From assembly GCA_025558095.1 (NCBI GenBank), contig JAIVFI010000014.1, positions 124,001-188,000 on the forward strand: 64,000 nucleotides of DNA, given 5' to 3'. Below, one piece after another: positions 1 through 8,945 of the stretch. Below the pieces are notes generated by a model. That model was not told the origin of the DNA. It saw only the letters and a program-made list of their open reading frames with translations, and ran no database searches. Position 1 is the first letter of the stretch. Each line of letters starts with the position of its first letter. The DNA is from Hyaloraphidium curvatum (lineage: Eukaryota; Monoblepharomycota; Hyaloraphidiomycetes; Hyaloraphidiales; Hyaloraphidiaceae). Made by a program: the position numbers and the translations under genes.

Positions 1-888
1 CCCGTTCCCGCCGTTCCCCTCCCCCCCGCCCAGCCCGGCGCCCGTGGGCAGCTGCGTCGTGTTGGTGGGCCCGAAGCTCCTCGCGCCGCGGCAGCTGGTG
101 GCCTTGGCGCATCCCGCTCCGTTCCCGCCGTCCGACCCGCCCGTGCTGCCGGTACCCCCGCCTCCGCCGCCGTATCCGCCGCCGTTGCCGCCGTGGCCCA
201 GCGGGCCGGTGCTACCCGAGTTCCCTTTCCCGCCGTGCCCGCCGCCCTGCCCGATCGTCTCTCCGTCACCGCCCGCCCCGGCGGTCCCTGATGAGCCGTG
301 CCCGCCGCCGTTGCCCCCCGTCTTGGGTCCGTTGGATTCGCCGCCGCCGCCCCCCGAGGCGGAAAGCCCGGCGCCCCCGCCTCCGTAGGCACCCGCGCCG
401 CCCGCCCCGGCGCCCTTGGAGTTCTTGTAGTCCGTCGAATCGGAGCCGGAACCGCCTCCTCCCCCGACGTAGACCTGCAGCGTGGCACCTGCCGGCATCT
501 CGACCATACGCCACGCCTTGGGCATGGCGTTGTAACCGACCCCGCGCTGCGCGGTCTGAAGGTTCCCCACGGCCTGCCCGCCGTGCCCGCCGGGGGAGTA
601 CAGCCTAAGTCCCGTAGAAAGCTGCAGCGCCGTTGACCCTCCGCCTCCTCCGCGGCCGACCTTGGGGTCGTCCTCCTTGTAATATCCCGGCACGGATATG
701 CCGGCATTGCAGCCGCCGCCACCGCCGCCCACGAGAGAGACGTTGGCGACGATGGTAGAAGGGAGCGTGATGTCGATGGTGGAGACGATGTTGGCGACGC
801 AGAGCTTCTGCGCGGAGGCGGGGGATGGTCCGAGGAAAGCTGCCGTGCCCGCGAGCAGCGCAGACAGGAGAAGCCGGGATCCTCGCAT
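1..888 (-). CDS. Glycine-rich secreted protein (3' end off window)
   Basis: An uninterrupted minus-strand frame of 296 codons runs from ATG at 888 to the window edge, so the C-terminus is missing. Residues 1-26 form a signal peptide (MRGSRLLLSALLAGTAAFLG, then a small-residue cleavage region). The N-terminal part reads like a beta-sandwich strand set (VANIVSTIDITLPSTIVANV). From about residue 60 the protein is dominated by GG/GGG runs with scattered Ser, Asn, Lys and Asp. The pattern matches the glycine-rich domain family that ends in a short YVVIxY-type strand. The divergent neighbour at 1132 has the same plan and a related GARSF segment near its end, so the two are probably paralogues and this copy probably lacks only its last few tens of residues. 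A cell-surface or extracellular-matrix role is inferred from the signal peptide only. Confidence 0.7.
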   Translation of the reverse strand, partial: MRGSRLLLSALLAGTAAFLGPSPASAQKLCVANIVSTIDITLPSTIVANVSLVGGGGGGCNAGISVPGYYKEDDPKVGRGGGGGSTALQLSTGLRLYSPGGHGGQAVGNLQTAQRGVGYNAMPKAWRMVEMPAGATLQVYVGGGGGSGSDSTDYKNSKGAGAGGAGAYGGGGAGLSASGGGGGESNGPKTGGNGGGHGSSGTAGAGGDGETIGQGGGHGGKGNSGSTGPLGHGGNGGGYGGGGGGTGSTGGSDGGNGAGCAKATSCRGARSFGPTNTTQLPTGAGLGGGEGNGGNG

Positions 889-1131
889 TTGTTTGACGTT
901 GGATGTTGTTGTTGGTTTCAAGCTCGAGGGCGATGCGCTGTTCGGGGCCCCCGATTTATGGAGGCGAGCGGTGATTTTCGCGGCGGAATGTTCCCTGCAC
1001 AGCCCCAGCCCATCGCAAGAATTACCGCTCGCCAGAATCCCTGTCGCCAGAATCGGTTCAGAACTATAAGTGCCCCGCCCCGGCGATCGGATCAAGCCCA
1101 ATCTCCGAATTCTGAGCTTTCGGCTTCAACA
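889..1131. promoter_or_regulatory. Shared divergent promoter region of the two glycine-rich genes
   Basis: The 243 bp lie between two start codons pointing outwards. The stretch is less GC-rich than the flanking genes and contains AT-richer patches (about 885-915, and an ACTATAAGTG box at about 1061-1070, 60-70 bp upstream of the right-hand ATG) that could act as core promoter. No operator can be assigned. Co-regulation of the paralogous pair is inferred from geometry. Confidence 0.45.
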
Positions 1132-2172
1132 ATGCGAAACCGCCCTGCTTTCTACGCCGCGCTGCTCGCCTGCGCCGGCCTTGCGCACGCCGCGCCCATC
1201 AACCTCGAACCCCGCCAGACCCAGCCCCTCACCTGCGTCTCGGCCTTTGTCTCCGCCGCGAGCTTCGCCGTCCCCGCCGAGCTCAACGCCACCTCGTTCA
1301 CTGCCAGTCTCATCGGGGGGGCGGGCGGCGCCGGTGGCGCCTACGGAGCTGGCGGGGGCGGCGGTTCTTCGGCAATCGTCTTCATGTACGCCAACGGAAC
1401 TGCCGGCCGAGTTTATGCCGCCGGCGGAAACGGCGGCGACGCATGCGTTTCCTCCTACTGCCAACGCCATCTCCCCACCCCCGGCCTGAGGACCTCGGTC
1501 GCGGGGCTGGCCCTGCTGCCCGGAAGCACCGTCACCGTGACGGTGGGAGGGGGAGGTGGGGGCGGTGCAGGCGGCGACAACGGCAACAACACGTACTGCG
1601 ACCCCTACTATGCCCAGTATGACTGCTTCTACCAGGGGGGCGGCGGCGCCGCGGGGGCGTACGGCGGAAGCGGGGGCGACGCGGTGGACACGCAGCACGG
1701 CGGATCGGGCGGCGAGTCGCACGGCGCCGAGACCGGCGGCCCGGGCGCGGGCAAGGCGCAGGGGGGAACTGCGGCGGCGGGCGGGATGGGCGCCCCGCTG
1801 CCTGACATGTCGTACAACCCCTACGCAAACACCGGCGCGATGGGAGCGCAGGGCGCGATCGGACTCGCAGGTGGCGCGGGGCTGGCGTACGTTTCGCAGG
1901 CGGGTGCCGGGGGCGGCTTCGGCGGGGGCGGGTCCGGAGGAGACGACATGTACGCCTACGGGCAGTGCACGGGCGGGAGCGACGGCGGCGACGGCGAGGG
2001 GCCGAAGCCGGGCAAGGGCGCGAGGAGCTTCCCGAATCCCACTGGGCTGGGGCTGCCCAACGAGGCCGGCTCGGCGCCGCAGGTCTACTCGACGGGCGGG
2101 AACGCGGGATACGTGGTGATCGGATACGAGAGCCCAGACGGGGTCAGCTGCCCGCTGTACTCGCAAGTGTGA
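1132..2172 (+). CDS. Glycine-rich secreted protein
   Basis: A single-exon frame of 346 residues. I chose the ATG at 1132 because it starts a clear signal peptide (MRNRPAFYAALLACAGLAHA); the frame is open further upstream but that part is not protein-like. After the signal come a Cys-containing segment, a strand-like stretch (SFAVPAELNATSFTASLIGG), long Gly runs, and a second strand segment ending in TVTVTV before another Gly run. The end has Cys residues, YVVIGYESPDG and a final PLYSQV. This is the layout of glycine-rich-domain proteins found outside the cell (known family); the molecular role is unknown. It is transcribed away from its paralogue at 1-888. Confidence 0.72.
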   Translation: MRNRPAFYAALLACAGLAHAAPINLEPRQTQPLTCVSAFVSAASFAVPAELNATSFTASLIGGAGGAGGAYGAGGGGGSSAIVFMYANGTAGRVYAAGGNGGDACVSSYCQRHLPTPGLRTSVAGLALLPGSTVTVTVGGGGGGGAGGDNGNNTYCDPYYAQYDCFYQGGGGAAGAYGGSGGDAVDTQHGGSGGESHGAETGGPGAGKAQGGTAAAGGMGAPLPDMSYNPYANTGAMGAQGAIGLAGGAGLAYVSQAGAGGGFGGGGSGGDDMYAYGQCTGGSDGGDGEGPKPGKGARSFPNPTGLGLPNEAGSAPQVYSTGGNAGYVVIGYESPDGVSCPLYSQV

Positions 2173-2583
2173 AACCAAAACCCAGGTGTTTTCAAAAGCC
2201 CGCTGACGGCGTCCCCGAGGGATCCCGGAGATAGAACGTTGGGGAGTGGTTTCGGCGATCAGATGGGATCCGGGACGGGATCGCCACCCCGTCGAAGTGT
2301 CGACGCGATGCATCCATTCGGCTAGGATACTTTGATGGTGGAGTCGCTTCTCTAGCTCTGATCCTGGTCGAGGATCCAACTGGTTGTTTGTTGGCCGCTC
2401 GGACTCTGTCGTCCTCTGCGCCCATCGCACCATCCTGCGCGTTTGAAAACACGGTGTTCGCCCTCAAACTACATCGCCGGCCTCCTCCAAGACTGGCTTT
2501 AGGCTCTTGTTTCCAGAGGAAAGAGATCTACTCGCCCTACTGCAACAGTCTTGTCCGAACCGACGCGGGAGACATTTGCGCAC
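2173..2583. other. Intergenic, 411 bp
   Basis: Holds the 3' flank of the glycine-rich gene and the presumed promoter of the oxidoreductase. Short open frames on both strands lack protein-like composition. I see no repeat or RNA gene. Confidence 0.5.
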
Positions 2584-3793
2584 ATGGCCCCTCTCGGCGT
2601 CGGCTTCATCGGCCTCAGCGCGACCTCGTCGTGGGGAACAAACGCACACCTGCCGTACCTCTCCCGCTCCTCCGCCTACAAGATCGTGGCCCTCTGCAAC
2701 TCCTCCGAGGATTCGGCCAGGCGCGCCATCGAAGCCCACAAGCTCCCGGAAGGAACCAAGGCCTTCGGCGACCCCGCCGCGCTCGCCGCGGACCCGGATG
2801 TCGACGTCGTGGTCTGCTCCGTGCGCGTGGACAGGCATCACCCTGTTTTGAAGCCGGTGCTTGAGAACCTCGCCGCCGGCAAGCGCGTCTACTGCGAGTG
2901 GCCCCTGGGGAAGAACCTTGCCGAGGCGGAAGAGCTCACCGCGCTGGCAAAGGCCCGCGGGATCAAGACCCTGGTCGGGCTCCAGGGGCGCGTCGCTCCG
3001 ATTCCGAGGAAGGTGAACGAGCTTTTGGAGCAGGGGAGGATTGGAAAGGTGCTGAGCACTTCGGTGCTGGCGGCGGCCTACAACTTTGGCGCGGTCGACA
3101 TGGAGTCCATCGCGTACCTGTCGGACAAGGAGACGGGAGGAAACATGGTCAGCATTCACTTTTCTCACGGTGAGCTCTAATCTTGTGGGAGTCGGACGAA
3201 AGGATCTGACCATTCGTTATCAAGGATTCGATGCAATCAACCAGACCGTGGGCCAGCTCGACACCTTCTCCTCAATCCTCGCCATCACGCGCCCCGAGAC
3301 CCTCCTTCGTTCCACGCCGCTGACCGCCGGCCCCGACGCCCCCATCGTCGGCTCGGTACCGCGCACGACGCACGACCAGGTCCTTATCCAGGGCCACCTC
3401 GTATCGGGCGCGCTGCTGTCGTACCACCTGCGGGGCGGCCAGCCGTTCCCCGGGTTCCCGGGGCTGCTGTGGACCGTGTACGGCGAGAGCGGCGAGATCA
3501 GGGTGACTACGAACGGGTCGAACCTGCACATCGGGGCCGAGGGCGACGCGGTCGCCGTGCACAACCACAAGACGGGCAAGGTGGAGGCGGTCGAGGTCGC
3601 CAAGGACCAATGGGACGATCTGCCGTTCCCTGCGAGGAACGTGGCGAGGCTGTACGAGGCGTTTGCGGCGGAGAGGACGGCGGACTACGCGGATTGGGAC
3701 GCCTCCGTCACGAGGCACAAGCTCGTCGAGGAGCTGTACAAGCGGCAGGAGGAGGGGAAGCAGGAAACGCGCGCTGTGTACTGGCGAGAGTAA
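2584..3793 (+). CDS. Gfo/Idh/MocA-family NAD(P)-dependent oxidoreductase (Gal80-like)
   Basis: Two exons, 2584-3169 and 3225-3793 (384 residues); the 55 bp intron is GTGAGC..CAAG. Joining them restores the family segment FSHGFDAINQTVGQL, equivalent to the HxxD..xxLG helix that closes the active site or sugar pocket. The N-terminus is a Rossmann fold (VGFIGLS..SWGTNAHLPYL; then VDVVVCSVRVDRHH and YCEWPLGKN, the usual EKP-like motif with W in place of K). The canonical catalytic Lys of the EKP motif is therefore changed (CEWPLGK), as in Gal80-type regulators and some fungal members. The C-terminal alpha/beta domain covers the second exon. Likely a cytosolic sugar or polyol oxidoreductase, or a Gal80-like regulator; the substrate cannot be read. 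The next gene on the same strand is a tyrosinase. Confidence 0.85.
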
Positions 3794-4190
3794 CTGCGCT
3801 GTTGTGACATAGAGAGTATCCTTTCCTGGGCCTACTTCGGGGTGAAGGTGAGGTGGTACGCCGCAAACGGTTTCCCAGCAAAGACGGCCGGTTGGGCGAA
3901 GAAAAGCCGTCCGCGGCCGGACCGACACAGCCCTCACCCTGGTTCGAAGATGCCGTGCAGGCCGCAATGCATAAGGCGCCCTCCGCCGGCGCGCCGAAGC
4001 GCATCCTACATTATACGGCGCGCAGTTGCCGGCCGGATGCGTCCGCGTACGCAGCGGACGCGTCCGGCTCTGCCCGCGGGTTGTGCGGGTACGAAGGACT
4101 GCGCCGCGTCCCTCGCGCGGGTGACCGCGCCGACGCCCCCTGCGGCCTCCGGACATCTTCGACGACACTCGCGACGACACTCTCGACGCG
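3794..4190. other. Intergenic, 397 bp
   Basis: Lies between the oxidoreductase stop and the tyrosinase start. GC-rich; it contains a TACATTATACGGCGC patch near 4006-4022 that could be core promoter for the tyrosinase. Nothing else is recognised. Confidence 0.45.
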
Positions 4191-5738
4191 ATGCTCCGCC
4201 TCCTTGCCGCCGTCTGTCTCGCCGGCCTCTTCCTGGCGCCCGCCGCCGACGCCGCGCCGCGGTGCGCCGCCGCCCGCTCCCTCGCGCCGCGGGACCGCTG
4301 ACCCTTCCGCCCCCGGCAGCGTTCGCAAGGAGCTCCGCGCCATGACCGACGCCGAATACCGCGCCCTCCTGACGGGCCTCCGCACGATGATAAGCACAAA
4401 CACGACGGCGGGCCGCGCCCGGTACGGGCCGCTCTACAAGGACTACGACTACTTCATCGTCAAGCACGCCGTGGCCACCAAGTGGGTCTCCGCTCCGCGT
4501 CGTCCGATGCGCGCTCACCTGGGCAACTGCAGCGATCCGCGCGGCGATCAGGGTCACAATGGCCCGAAGTTGGTTGCAGAAGGGTCCGATTCGTACTGAG
4601 CTAACTACAGCCCCAGCTTCATGACATTCCACCGCGCGTGGCTTCTCGAGCTCGAGCGCTCCCTCCTTGCAGTCGCCCCGGCCATGCGCGCCCTTCCGTA
4701 CCTGGACATCACCGCCGACCTGAAGGGCGGGAGGTACTTCCGCACGAGCCGATGGGTTTTTTCCAACCGGTACGCGGGGTCGATCGACTGCGCTTCCGGG
4801 GTCGCCAGGGGTTGCCGGGTGAGTTTCTTGCACCTCCTTTACCTTCTCCGGCTGATGTTGTGCGGGGACGTGCAGGTGACCGACGGGGCTTTCCCCAACA
4901 AGCGCGTCTCCCGGTTCGACAACGCCACGTACGCCGCCTACGCCTCCATCTACAACGGCAGCCGCATCACCGGCCTCCTCCGCGGCTCCGACAACCCCAA
5001 CGCCTCGCCATTCCTCACCCGGTTCCCGAACCGCAACAATGCCCCGCAGGCCGCGGCCTTCAAGTCCTGGGCGCCCGTTGCGGCCGTGTGGCTCAACACT
5101 CGCACCGGCATATCCGCCGCATCGTCGTGGAACTACACCGCCGCCGACTTTGCGCGCTGCGCCGCCTTTCCCGGCGTCCGCAACTGGCTCGAATGGAATT
5201 ACTGCAACGACTTTACCTCCTTCGTCTTCGCTTTTAACCGCACCACGTACCTGGACCGTTTCGCCCGCGGGATGGCGTCCACCCTCCACGCCGGCGTGCA
5301 CTGGATCGCCGGCGGCTCCAACGCCATCTTCGCATCGGGGGACATGAAGGACACCGTGACGAGCCCCAACGAGCCGCTGCTGTTCTTCCTGCACCACGCG
5401 AACCTGGATCGGAGCGCGAGGATCTGGGCAAGGCGGGCGGCCAGGGGGGATCCGGCGCTGGCGAGGAGGGCGTTTGGGTACCCGAGGTCCAAGGCCGAGT
5501 ACCCGCAGAGCTTCGCAGGATGCTACCTTAACGACGTGGTTTCGAGCAACTTCCCGTTTTCGGACATCTTCGACGGCCAGGTGCGTTCGTGCGCAAGGAT
5601 TTGGGTTGGAGTTCGTGCTGACGCCTTCTTCGTCCGACGCCTCCGCGGGGCATGCAGACCAAACCCGCGACGCACGCGGACCTCATGAGGCTCGCCACGC
5701 TGGACGCGATTTACACCTATGACAGGATGACGGCGTGA
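4191..5738 (+). CDS. Tyrosinase (type-3 copper polyphenol oxidase), secreted
   Basis: Six exons: 4191-4261, 4320-4481, 4533-4568, 4611-4818, 4876-5580, 5658-5738 (420 residues). Introns are 42-77 bp with GT..AG ends. Exon 1 encodes the signal peptide (MLRLLAAVCLAGLFLAPAAD). All copper ligands are visible after splicing. CuA has His in YFIVKHAVATNDP, in DQGHNGP and in FMTFHRAWLLELE. CuB has two His in TLHAGVHWIAGG and one in LLFFLHHANLDR. The Arg/Asp after the CuB His and the C-terminal Tyr motif (IYTYDRM) also match the family. The enzyme would hydroxylate monophenols and oxidise diphenols to quinones; extracellular or vacuolar location is inferred from the signal. At 420 residues it is the short form without a long C-terminal pro-domain. 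Confidence 0.93.
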
Positions 5739-5832
5739 ACGAAGCGGATGAACAGCTTCTTATTAACAAGTGGGAGAGCGAAGTGAGTGTGAATGTATCC
5801 GCAATCTAGAGACTATGGGCGCAGGCACCAAT

Positions 5833-7197
5833 CTAGTGCAAGCCCACGTCCGCGTGCTCCGCCCCGACCCCACCTTCCTCGCCCTCCCTGCCTCCCGCAT
5901 CCGAAGCGTTCGCCGCAGCCCTCGTCAGCATCTCCCTCGCCTCCCCGCCCTGCACCAGATGCCCACCTCTCGCGGCCATCCACCTCACCGCTCCCATCCC
6001 CAGTACCCGTTCCCACATCTGCCCCTCGGCAAACAGTTCGCCCGCCCTCGTCGGATCCGCCACGTCCGGCTGCGTAGCCAGCACATTGGCCCGGCCAGCT
6101 GTGAACCACCCCGGCGCGCGGGCCTCGAACCGCTCCCGCACCTCCGCCGGCATGCCCCCCGCCTCGACCCAGTCTGCTTCGAGCGCCCTTGCGTCGGGCC
6201 ACCCGAGCGCGAGCTGGCCCGATCTGAGGCGGGCCACGCATAGCTGCGCGCGGGACCAGTCCAGCGGGAGGAGGCGGGACCAGTCCGCCGGGAGGAGGTC
6301 CAGGCTGTCCGCGGACGACAGCCTCACGCGGTCTGGGGAAAACATCGGGGAGGCGCGGAGCGCGAAATAGTCGTCCGCGGTTCCGGCAAAGGCGCGGATC
6401 AGCGGAGCGAGCGAGGGGCGCGATGCAACGCTGGGCCAGCCGCGGCGGCTGCCCGGCGAGGCGTCGAGGTCCACAACTTCCAGGTGTGGCGCGTCGTCGG
6501 AAAGGGAAGAAAGCATGTCGCCGTCCATGGGTCCGCGAAGGGAGAGCGTCCGCAGAGCGCGCAAGTTCCGCATAGAGGATCGCCACGGCGAAGAGGTCGG
6601 CACGGGGGAGTCCGGGAGGGGTTTGACCTGCAAAGTGAGCCGCTCGAGACCGGAGAGGTCGGTTTCGGAGAGGACGGCGAGGTCCTCGCCGGAAAGCACG
6701 TGGAAACTGAGCTCCCTCAGGCTCGACGAAGCCAGGACGGCCAGCGCGCGTCGGCACACCGTCGTCAAGTTGCGTGTCGGCGTGGCATCGGCGTCGAGCT
6801 TGCGCACCAGCGTTTGTAGCCTTGCCCGAGCGATGTAGTCCAGCGCCCTGCGGGCGGAAAAGACCGCCGGGCGGTAATGCCTATCGCCGCCATCCGTAAA
6901 GGCGTTCCGGAACATCGCCCGGACGTGCGCCGAGGTTTCGAGCAGCGGGATTTCGCGCCTTACGAAGTGCCAGACCGAGAAGGTCCGCAGGAGCAGCGGC
7001 AGCGCGATGGCGAGGGCGCCGCTCGAGGCCAACCCCAAATCAAGCAGTGCGGGGGATGCAGGCGACAGGAATTCCGCGATTTTCACGAGCAATTCGTCGG
7101 GCAGGAGCGGGGAGACGTGCACGCCGGGGCCGCGGGCGGCGGCGGCGCGGAAGACGCGGCCCGTAATCGGCTCCGCCGGCGCATCGCGGTGCTCCAT
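5833..7197 (-). CDS. F-box-like / LRR-type protein (paralogue of 11960-13330)
   Basis: Single exon, 454 residues, from ATG at 7197. The frame is open upstream, but 7197 is where similarity to the paralogue at 11960 begins (MEHRDAPAEPITGRV versus MDQRDAPEEPLTGRV). Residues about 28-75 form an F-box-like three-helix segment (LLPDELLVKIAEFL, then a helix ending ALPLLLRTFSV). The rest has irregular leucine-rich strands (LRELSFHVLSGEDLAVLS, LRALRTLSLRGPMDG) as in many fungal F-box proteins. Likely an SCF adaptor with an unknown substrate, or an F-box relative with no ubiquitin role. The last 30 residues are Gly/Glu-rich. It ends 95 bp from the tyrosinase stop (convergent). Confidence 0.72.
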   Translation of the reverse strand: MEHRDAPAEPITGRVFRAAAARGPGVHVSPLLPDELLVKIAEFLSPASPALLDLGLASSGALAIALPLLLRTFSVWHFVRREIPLLETSAHVRAMFRNAFTDGGDRHYRPAVFSARRALDYIARARLQTLVRKLDADATPTRNLTTVCRRALAVLASSSLRELSFHVLSGEDLAVLSETDLSGLERLTLQVKPLPDSPVPTSSPWRSSMRNLRALRTLSLRGPMDGDMLSSLSDDAPHLEVVDLDASPGSRRGWPSVASRPSLAPLIRAFAGTADDYFALRASPMFSPDRVRLSSADSLDLLPADWSRLLPLDWSRAQLCVARLRSGQLALGWPDARALEADWVEAGGMPAEVRERFEARAPGWFTAGRANVLATQPDVADPTRAGELFAEGQMWERVLGMGAVRWMAARGGHLVQGGEAREMLTRAAANASDAGGREGEEGGVGAEHADVGLH

Positions 7198-7332
7198 CGT
7201 GCGATGCGCTTCCAAGAGCGGATCAGAAGGCGGTTTCGGCGCGACAGGCGAATTTGAAAGAGCTCCTCCGTGCGAGACGCGACGGCTGTCCCAGCGCTCC
7301 ACTTCCTCCATTTCTGCCTCCCGGCGGACGCG

Positions 7333-8150
7333 ATGTCCCTCCTGGAAATGCTGCAGCAGCCTTTGGACTTTTTGGAATCGGCGTCGCCGTCTGCGCTGGC
7401 GGTCTACGCGCTGCTCGCTTTCGTCCTCGGTGCCGTGTCCTCACGCCCCGCACGGAGAAAACCCGCCGAAAAGGAGACCGAGCTGCCCCCGCCGCGCCAA
7501 TCGGACGCATCAGAACCCCAAACCGACGATGCACCCGCCCCATCGCGGGATTCGGACTCCGAACGGGACGCGGACCTCGCCGACTCGGCCGCCTCCGGGT
7601 CCGACGCCTCCTCCGGGGACGAAGACGACGACGACGACGAATGCAAGCTCGTCCTCGCCGTGCGTGCGGACCTCCCGCTCTCCCGCGCCGTCGCGGCGTC
7701 GGCCTGCGCGGGCGGGACGCTGGCGTGCTTCCGCGCGTCGCTGGCTGATCCGGAGCGGCACGTCGGTTCCTCTCCGTGCCCTTTCCGGGGTGTTCTTGGT
7801 GCTGATGGGGTGTTGTCGGCCAGGAGGTGCTCGCGGCGTGGGAGGACAACGGGCAGCCCAAGATCACGCTGCGCTGCAACGGCGAGGCCGAGATGTGGGT
7901 CAACCCAACCGGGCCGCCCTTGTCATGCTGACTGCCGCGCCTCCAAGGATGGACCTCCAGGCGCGGGCGAGGGAGCGTGGGTTGCCGGCGAGGGCGGTGG
8001 TGGACGCCGAAGGGAGGAAGACGGTGCTGGCCATCGGACCGGGTGGGCAGTTCGCAACGCGATTCGAGGGACCTTCAGCTAACGCGACGATTTCGAGCAG
8101 GCAGGGCGTCGGTGATCGACGGGGTGACGGGCTACCTGAAGCTCTTCTGA
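7333..8150 (+). CDS. PTH2-fold protein with N-terminal membrane anchor and degenerate active site
   Basis: Four exons: 7333-7761, 7824-7894, 7948-8042, 8101-8150 (214 residues). The N-terminus has one hydrophobic helix (about residues 18-37, SALAVYALLAFVLGAVS) followed by an acidic Ser/Asp linker, the layout of mitochondrial-anchored PTRH2/Bit1. The PTH2 domain is recognised from CKLVLAVRADLPL, TLACFRASL, LAAWEDNGQPKITL, TVLAIGPG and the C-terminal VIDGVTGYLKLF. The family signature KGKIAAQCSHA is replaced by SRAVAASACAGG, and the DAGRTQIAPGSRT loop is shortened to DAEGRKT. The catalytic Lys/His and Asp/Thr neighbourhood is therefore not conserved, and peptidyl-tRNA hydrolase activity is doubtful. 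The ATG is 135 bp from the divergent F-box-like start. Confidence 0.75.
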
Positions 8151-8223
8151 GCCGCCGGCGGAACGCTGCGGCTCTAGGCCCACGACGCTTGCTAATACCG
8201 CCCGTTCGCCACCCTTTTGCCCT

Positions 8224-8795
8224 CTACTCGTCGTGGTCCAGGCCCTCCTCGCCGTCATGCACCACGACGGTCAGGCCACGCTCGCGCAGCGCGTCCTCGA
8301 CCGTGCGTCCCGCGGGCACGGGGGGATCGGCCGCTCGGCCGCTAGTCCTTTGCGAGTCCATCTGCAATGCCTTAGCGCACACGGTCTGGTCCGTTGGATA
8401 TGGCTCCGCATTACCTACCCTCAGAGAGCCATCCTCCGTTCGCTGGCTGTTGGCGAGGCTGGAGACGGATCGCACCCCACCGGCGCACCGCTTCGGCCGC
8501 GCAGCTGGACTTTGAAGGGGATCCCGCGGCCCCAGGGAGGTGCTCGCCATGGTTCGGTCGTGCGGGACAGGTGAGACAATGCCGCTCTTTGTGTTCGCTT
8601 CGATGGGGAGACTTCGTGAGCGTGGCGACCGAAGTACACCTCACGACGGAAGCGCGCGCGCCGGGGCGAAGAAAGCCCGCGAAGGAAGTGTAAGGATGCT
8701 GGATTCTGTCATCTCAATGCACTTACGTCCATCGGATCATCGTTCTTCCTCGCCACTTGTTCGGTGAGTCGCTTGGCGGCTGGGCGCGACGTCAT
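8224..8795 (-). CDS. Possible small spliced gene, unrecognised
   Basis: Low-confidence model. A minus-strand exon at 8795-8727 (ATG, 23 codons) ends at a strong GTAAGT donor. An AG acceptor at 8641-8640 reopens a frame (VYFGRHAHEVSPSKRTQR). A second good intron, 8418-8362 (GTAGGT..TTGCAG, 57 bp), joins in-frame segments ending SQRTEDGSLR and MDSQRTSG and finishing with a hydrophilic tail (RTVEDALRERGLTVVVHDG). The middle needs a frame change I could not place. The product is unknown. The alternative is plain intergenic sequence between the PTH2-like and alpha-galactosidase genes; 8151-8223 and 8796-8945 show nothing. Confidence 0.3.
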
Positions 8796-8945
8796 GCTTC
8801 GCCACGGGCCGCGATCCTCTTCCGCTTTCCCTGGGACGAAGTCGACAGAGTCACACGCTCGAAATCTTCCAAACAGACAGTGCCGTCCTCGAGAGCGGCG
8901 CAGCGATCAACAACATCAAACCGAATCGCAGTCAGCCTGAACTAG

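Noticed and set aside
1126-2433. Long minus-strand open frame opposite the glycine-rich gene
   Set aside because: Arg/Val/His-rich translation typical of the antisense of GC-rich coding DNA; no motif, and the plus strand has a signal peptide and family pattern.
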